From Aquirickettsiella gammari (GTDB lineage Bacteria; Pseudomonadota; Gammaproteobacteria; Diplorickettsiales; Diplorickettsiaceae): a DNA stretch of 64,000 nt. A program made the translations under genes and the position numbers. The stretch's first letter is position 1. Each line of letters opens with the position of its first letter. The DNA is taken from the NCBI GenBank assembly GCA_963701065.1, contig OY969558.1, positions 62,001 to 126,000 of the forward strand. Direction: 5' to 3'. Below are positions 61,989 through 64,000 of the stretch, one piece after another. The notes below the pieces were generated by a model. That model saw only the letters and a list, made by a program, of their open reading frames with translations, had not been told where the DNA came from and searched no databases.

Positions 61989-62573
61989 ATGTTTAAAAGA
62001 ATCGTTACAAGCAGTGTATTAGCTATTTCAGCACTCAGCGTGCTAGCCGCTAATGCAACTACACCCGGTGCTTATGTTAATGGTGAAGTGGGTTATGTGC
62101 ATACGAAGAATAAATTTCTTAAGCCCTTCCCATCTAAAGACACTAAATACCAAGGTGGTCTAATCGGTCGATTATCAGTAGGTTACCAATTTTCACCTTA
62201 CTGGGCACTTGAAGCCGGTTATTTACAATTAGCGAAACAAAAGTCTAATCTTTCCGTTAGCGCTAATGACGCTGTCACCCTTAAGCAACATGCTTTTGAT
62301 GTGGCTGGAAAAGGTATTTTACCTATTTCTGATAAGTTTAATCTGTATGCCAAAGCGGGTATGGCTTACTTAATAAACAATGTAAATAACGCTCAGATCG
62401 TAGCACCTATTGCTAAATACAATTGGGCTCCTGAAGCCGGTGTTGGTGTAACTTATAACATTAGCAGCAACGTTTTTGTGGATACCGCTTATACCCACAT
62501 TCACCCAATCGGAAAAAACAAACCAAGCAATATTGATTTCGCTACAGTCGGTATTGGTTATAGCTTTGGCTAA
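61989..62573 (+). CDS. Outer-membrane beta-barrel protein, family member 6
   Basis: 194 aa from the ATG at 61989; the in-frame TTG at 61968 is upstream of the ribosome-binding site and is rejected. The signal peptide (FKRIVTSSVLAISALSVLAANA) is followed by AYVNGEVGYVHTK, LSVGYQFSPYWALEAGYLQL, FNLYAKAGMAYL, EAGVGVTYNISSNVFVDTAYTHIHPIG and DFATVGIGYSFG. It is shorter in the loops than members 4 and 5. The same barrel family; role unknown. Confidence 0.9.
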   Translation: MFKRIVTSSVLAISALSVLAANATTPGAYVNGEVGYVHTKNKFLKPFPSKDTKYQGGLIGRLSVGYQFSPYWALEAGYLQLAKQKSNLSVSANDAVTLKQHAFDVAGKGILPISDKFNLYAKAGMAYLINNVNNAQIVAPIAKYNWAPEAGVGVTYNISSNVFVDTAYTHIHPIGKNKPSNIDFATVGIGYSFG

Positions 62574-62609
62574 ACCACGCTTTGTTTAAAAAGTTCTGGT
62601 CTATCTAAT

Positions 62610-62635
62610 AAAAACCCCTGTTCTAGGGGTTTTTT
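62610..62635 (+). terminator. Intrinsic terminator between OMP gene 6 and uvrA
   Basis: AAAAACCCC (62610-62618) pairs with GGGGTTTTT (62626-62634) around a 7-nt loop. The genes converge here, and the A/T-rich flanks let it work in both directions. Confidence 0.88.
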
Positions 62636-62656
62636 CTTTTATAAGCGCTATCAAGA

Positions 62657-64000
62657 TCAACCGTGACGACTGCCATTCTCACTTTTTGCCAAACTTCGCT
62701 TGCCTAATAAAGGCTTTAAAAATTGCCCGGTATAGGAAAAAGCAGCTTGTTTAGCCACTTGTTCGGGCGTACCCACACAAACGATCTGCCCGCCTTTGCT
62801 ACCACCCTCTGGCCCCATATCAATAACCCAGTCTGCCGTTTTAATCACATCCAGATTATGCTCGATGACGACTATGGTATTACCGCGTTCGCGCAAACGG
62901 TATAAAACCTTCAATAGCTGCTCGATATCGTAAAAGTGCAAACCTGTTGTCGGCTCATCGAGAATATACAGCGTTCGACCAGTATCACGCTTACTTAATT
63001 CCTTAGCCAGCTTAACCCGTTGCGCTTCTCCGCCGGATAAAGTCGGCGCACTTTGACCCAGATGCAGATAAGCCAGCCCCACTTCTATCAAGGTCTGTAA
63101 CTTTCTGGCCAATACCGGAACGGAATTAAAAAATTCATACGCTTCCTCGACTGTCATGGTGAGGATTTGATAAATATTTTTACCTTTATAATGCACGCTT
63201 AAGGTTTCCTGATTATATCGCTGCCCCTTACACACATCACACTGAACATAAACATCGGCCAAAAAATGCATCTCCACTTTGAGTACACCATCCCCTTCAC
63301 AGGCCTCACAACGTCCACCTTTGACGTTAAAACTAAACCGTCCGGGTGTATAACCGCGTGAACGGGCTTCAGCGGTTGCAGCAAATAATTCGCGTATCGG
63401 TGTAAATAAACCAATGTAAGTGGCCGGATTAGAGCGTGGGGTACGACCTATCGGGCTTTGATCAATATCGATGACTTTATCCAACTGCTCTAAACCGGTA
63501 ATTTCGGTATAAGGTGACGCTTGTGGCAAGCTAGCGGCATTTAAACGTTTAGCGGCAATAGGATATAAAGTGTCATTGATCAAGGTGGACTTTCCGGAAC
63601 CCGATACGCCGGTGACGCAGGTCATGAGTCCTAAGGGAATTTCAACTTCAATATTTTTTAAATTATTACCGCTCGCACCGCTAAGCTTAATCAGATGCTG
63701 CGCATCAAATTTGAACCGTTTTTTAGGGCATTCAATGCGTCGCTGTCCTGACAGATATTGACCCGTCAATGAATCGGGATTACGCATAATAGCCGCCGGT
63801 GATCCTTGCGCGATAACCCGACCACCATGAACGCCGGCACCGGGCCCCATATCAATGACATAATCAGCATGGCGAATCGCTTCTTCGTCATGTTCTACAA
63901 CAATCACCGTATTACCTAAATCGCGTAGCCTGAGTAACGTACTGAGTAAACGACTATTATCCCGTTGGTGTAAACCGATAGAAGGCTCATCTAAAATATA
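62657..64000 (-). CDS. uvrA: UvrABC excinuclease subunit A, 3' part (cut by window edge)
   Basis: The minus-strand frame is open through the right edge: upstream of residue VVEHDEEA the sequence reads YILDEPSIGLHQRDN, a Walker B/D-loop of the first ATPase half, so the gene continues beyond 64000. The visible part includes the second ATPase half (Walker A GVSGSGKSTL, signature LSGGEAQRVKLA, Walker B LYILDEPTTGLH) and the zinc finger CEACEGDGVLKVEMHF...CDVCKG. UvrA dimers find bulky DNA lesions and load UvrB. The C-terminal end is normal. Confidence 0.97.
   Translation of the reverse strand, partial: YILDEPSIGLHQRDNSRLLSTLLRLRDLGNTVIVVEHDEEAIRHADYVIDMGPGAGVHGGRVIAQGSPAAIMRNPDSLTGQYLSGQRRIECPKKRFKFDAQHLIKLSGASGNNLKNIEVEIPLGLMTCVTGVSGSGKSTLINDTLYPIAAKRLNAASLPQASPYTEITGLEQLDKVIDIDQSPIGRTPRSNPATYIGLFTPIRELFAATAEARSRGYTPGRFSFNVKGGRCEACEGDGVLKVEMHFLADVYVQCDVCKGQRYNQETLSVHYKGKNIYQILTMTVEEAYEFFNSVPVLARKLQTLIEVGLAYLHLGQSAPTLSGGEAQRVKLAKELSKRDTGRTLYILDEPTTGLHFYDIEQLLKVLYRLRERGNTIVVIEHNLDVIKTADWVIDMGPEGGSKGGQIVCVGTPEQVAKQAAFSYTGQFLKPLLGKRSLAKSENGSRHG

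Overview
The window is AT-rich and gene-dense. It looks like a stretch of chromosome from an intracellular gammaproteobacterium of the Legionellales/Coxiellaceae type (Rickettsiella- or Diplorickettsia-like). That placement is an inference from three things: the classical gammaproteobacterial rpmF-plsX-fabHDG-acpP-fabF-mltG...tmk-holB-tatD order, several large family-less proteins that resemble secreted effectors, and a tandem family of small outer-membrane beta-barrels. No tRNA, rRNA, CRISPR array or insertion sequence was recognised.

Positions 1-1370 hold the 3' part of a membrane protein gene cut by the window edge. Positions 1450-28241 hold what looks like a complete trans-AT polyketide/non-ribosomal peptide gene cluster. 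It has a Sfp-type phosphopantetheinyl transferase, four megasynthase genes (three minus strand with overlapping ends, one divergent plus strand) and a free-standing malonyl-CoA acyltransferase. It also has a flavin oxidoreductase, an isochorismatase-fold protein, an MFS exporter and an ABC-F ATPase. No megasynthase carries its own AT domain. A plausible assembly order is C-A(Gly)-PCP-KS-DH | KR-cMT-ACP-ACP-KS-DH(degenerate) | KR-ACP-KS-KR-ACP-KS | KS-ACP-TE. The ABC-F protein suggests, but does not prove, self-protection from a ribosome-targeting product. I do not recognise the product.

Positions 28.3-36.2 kb are mixed. They contain a 3' remnant of a YfcH-type epimerase gene, a short-chain dehydrogenase and TspO. 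They also contain a protein with the catalytic signature of ExoY/edema-factor nucleotidyl cyclase toxins, whose start lies at a T5G5 tract, followed by Fpg, a multi-pass membrane protein, a Tus-like replication terminus protein and a lone receiver domain. A perfect 32-bp inverted repeat lies just upstream of the Tus-like gene.

Positions 36.5-44 kb carry metNIQ, folE, a GT39-type glycosyltransferase, an LpxO-type lipid A hydroxylase and a secreted adenosine deaminase. Positions 44.1-57.7 kb carry tatD-holB-tmk, mltG, the fatty-acid synthesis operon, rpmF, a YfhL-type ferredoxin, coaD and ubiA. A plus-strand effector-like gene with internal repeats (46701-49100) interrupts the conserved mltG-tmk junction.

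Positions 57.8-62.6 kb are six tandem outer-membrane barrel genes. Four have near-consensus sigma70 promoters, three of these share a palindrome near the predicted transcription start, and the last four are each followed by an intrinsic terminator. The window ends inside uvrA (minus strand).
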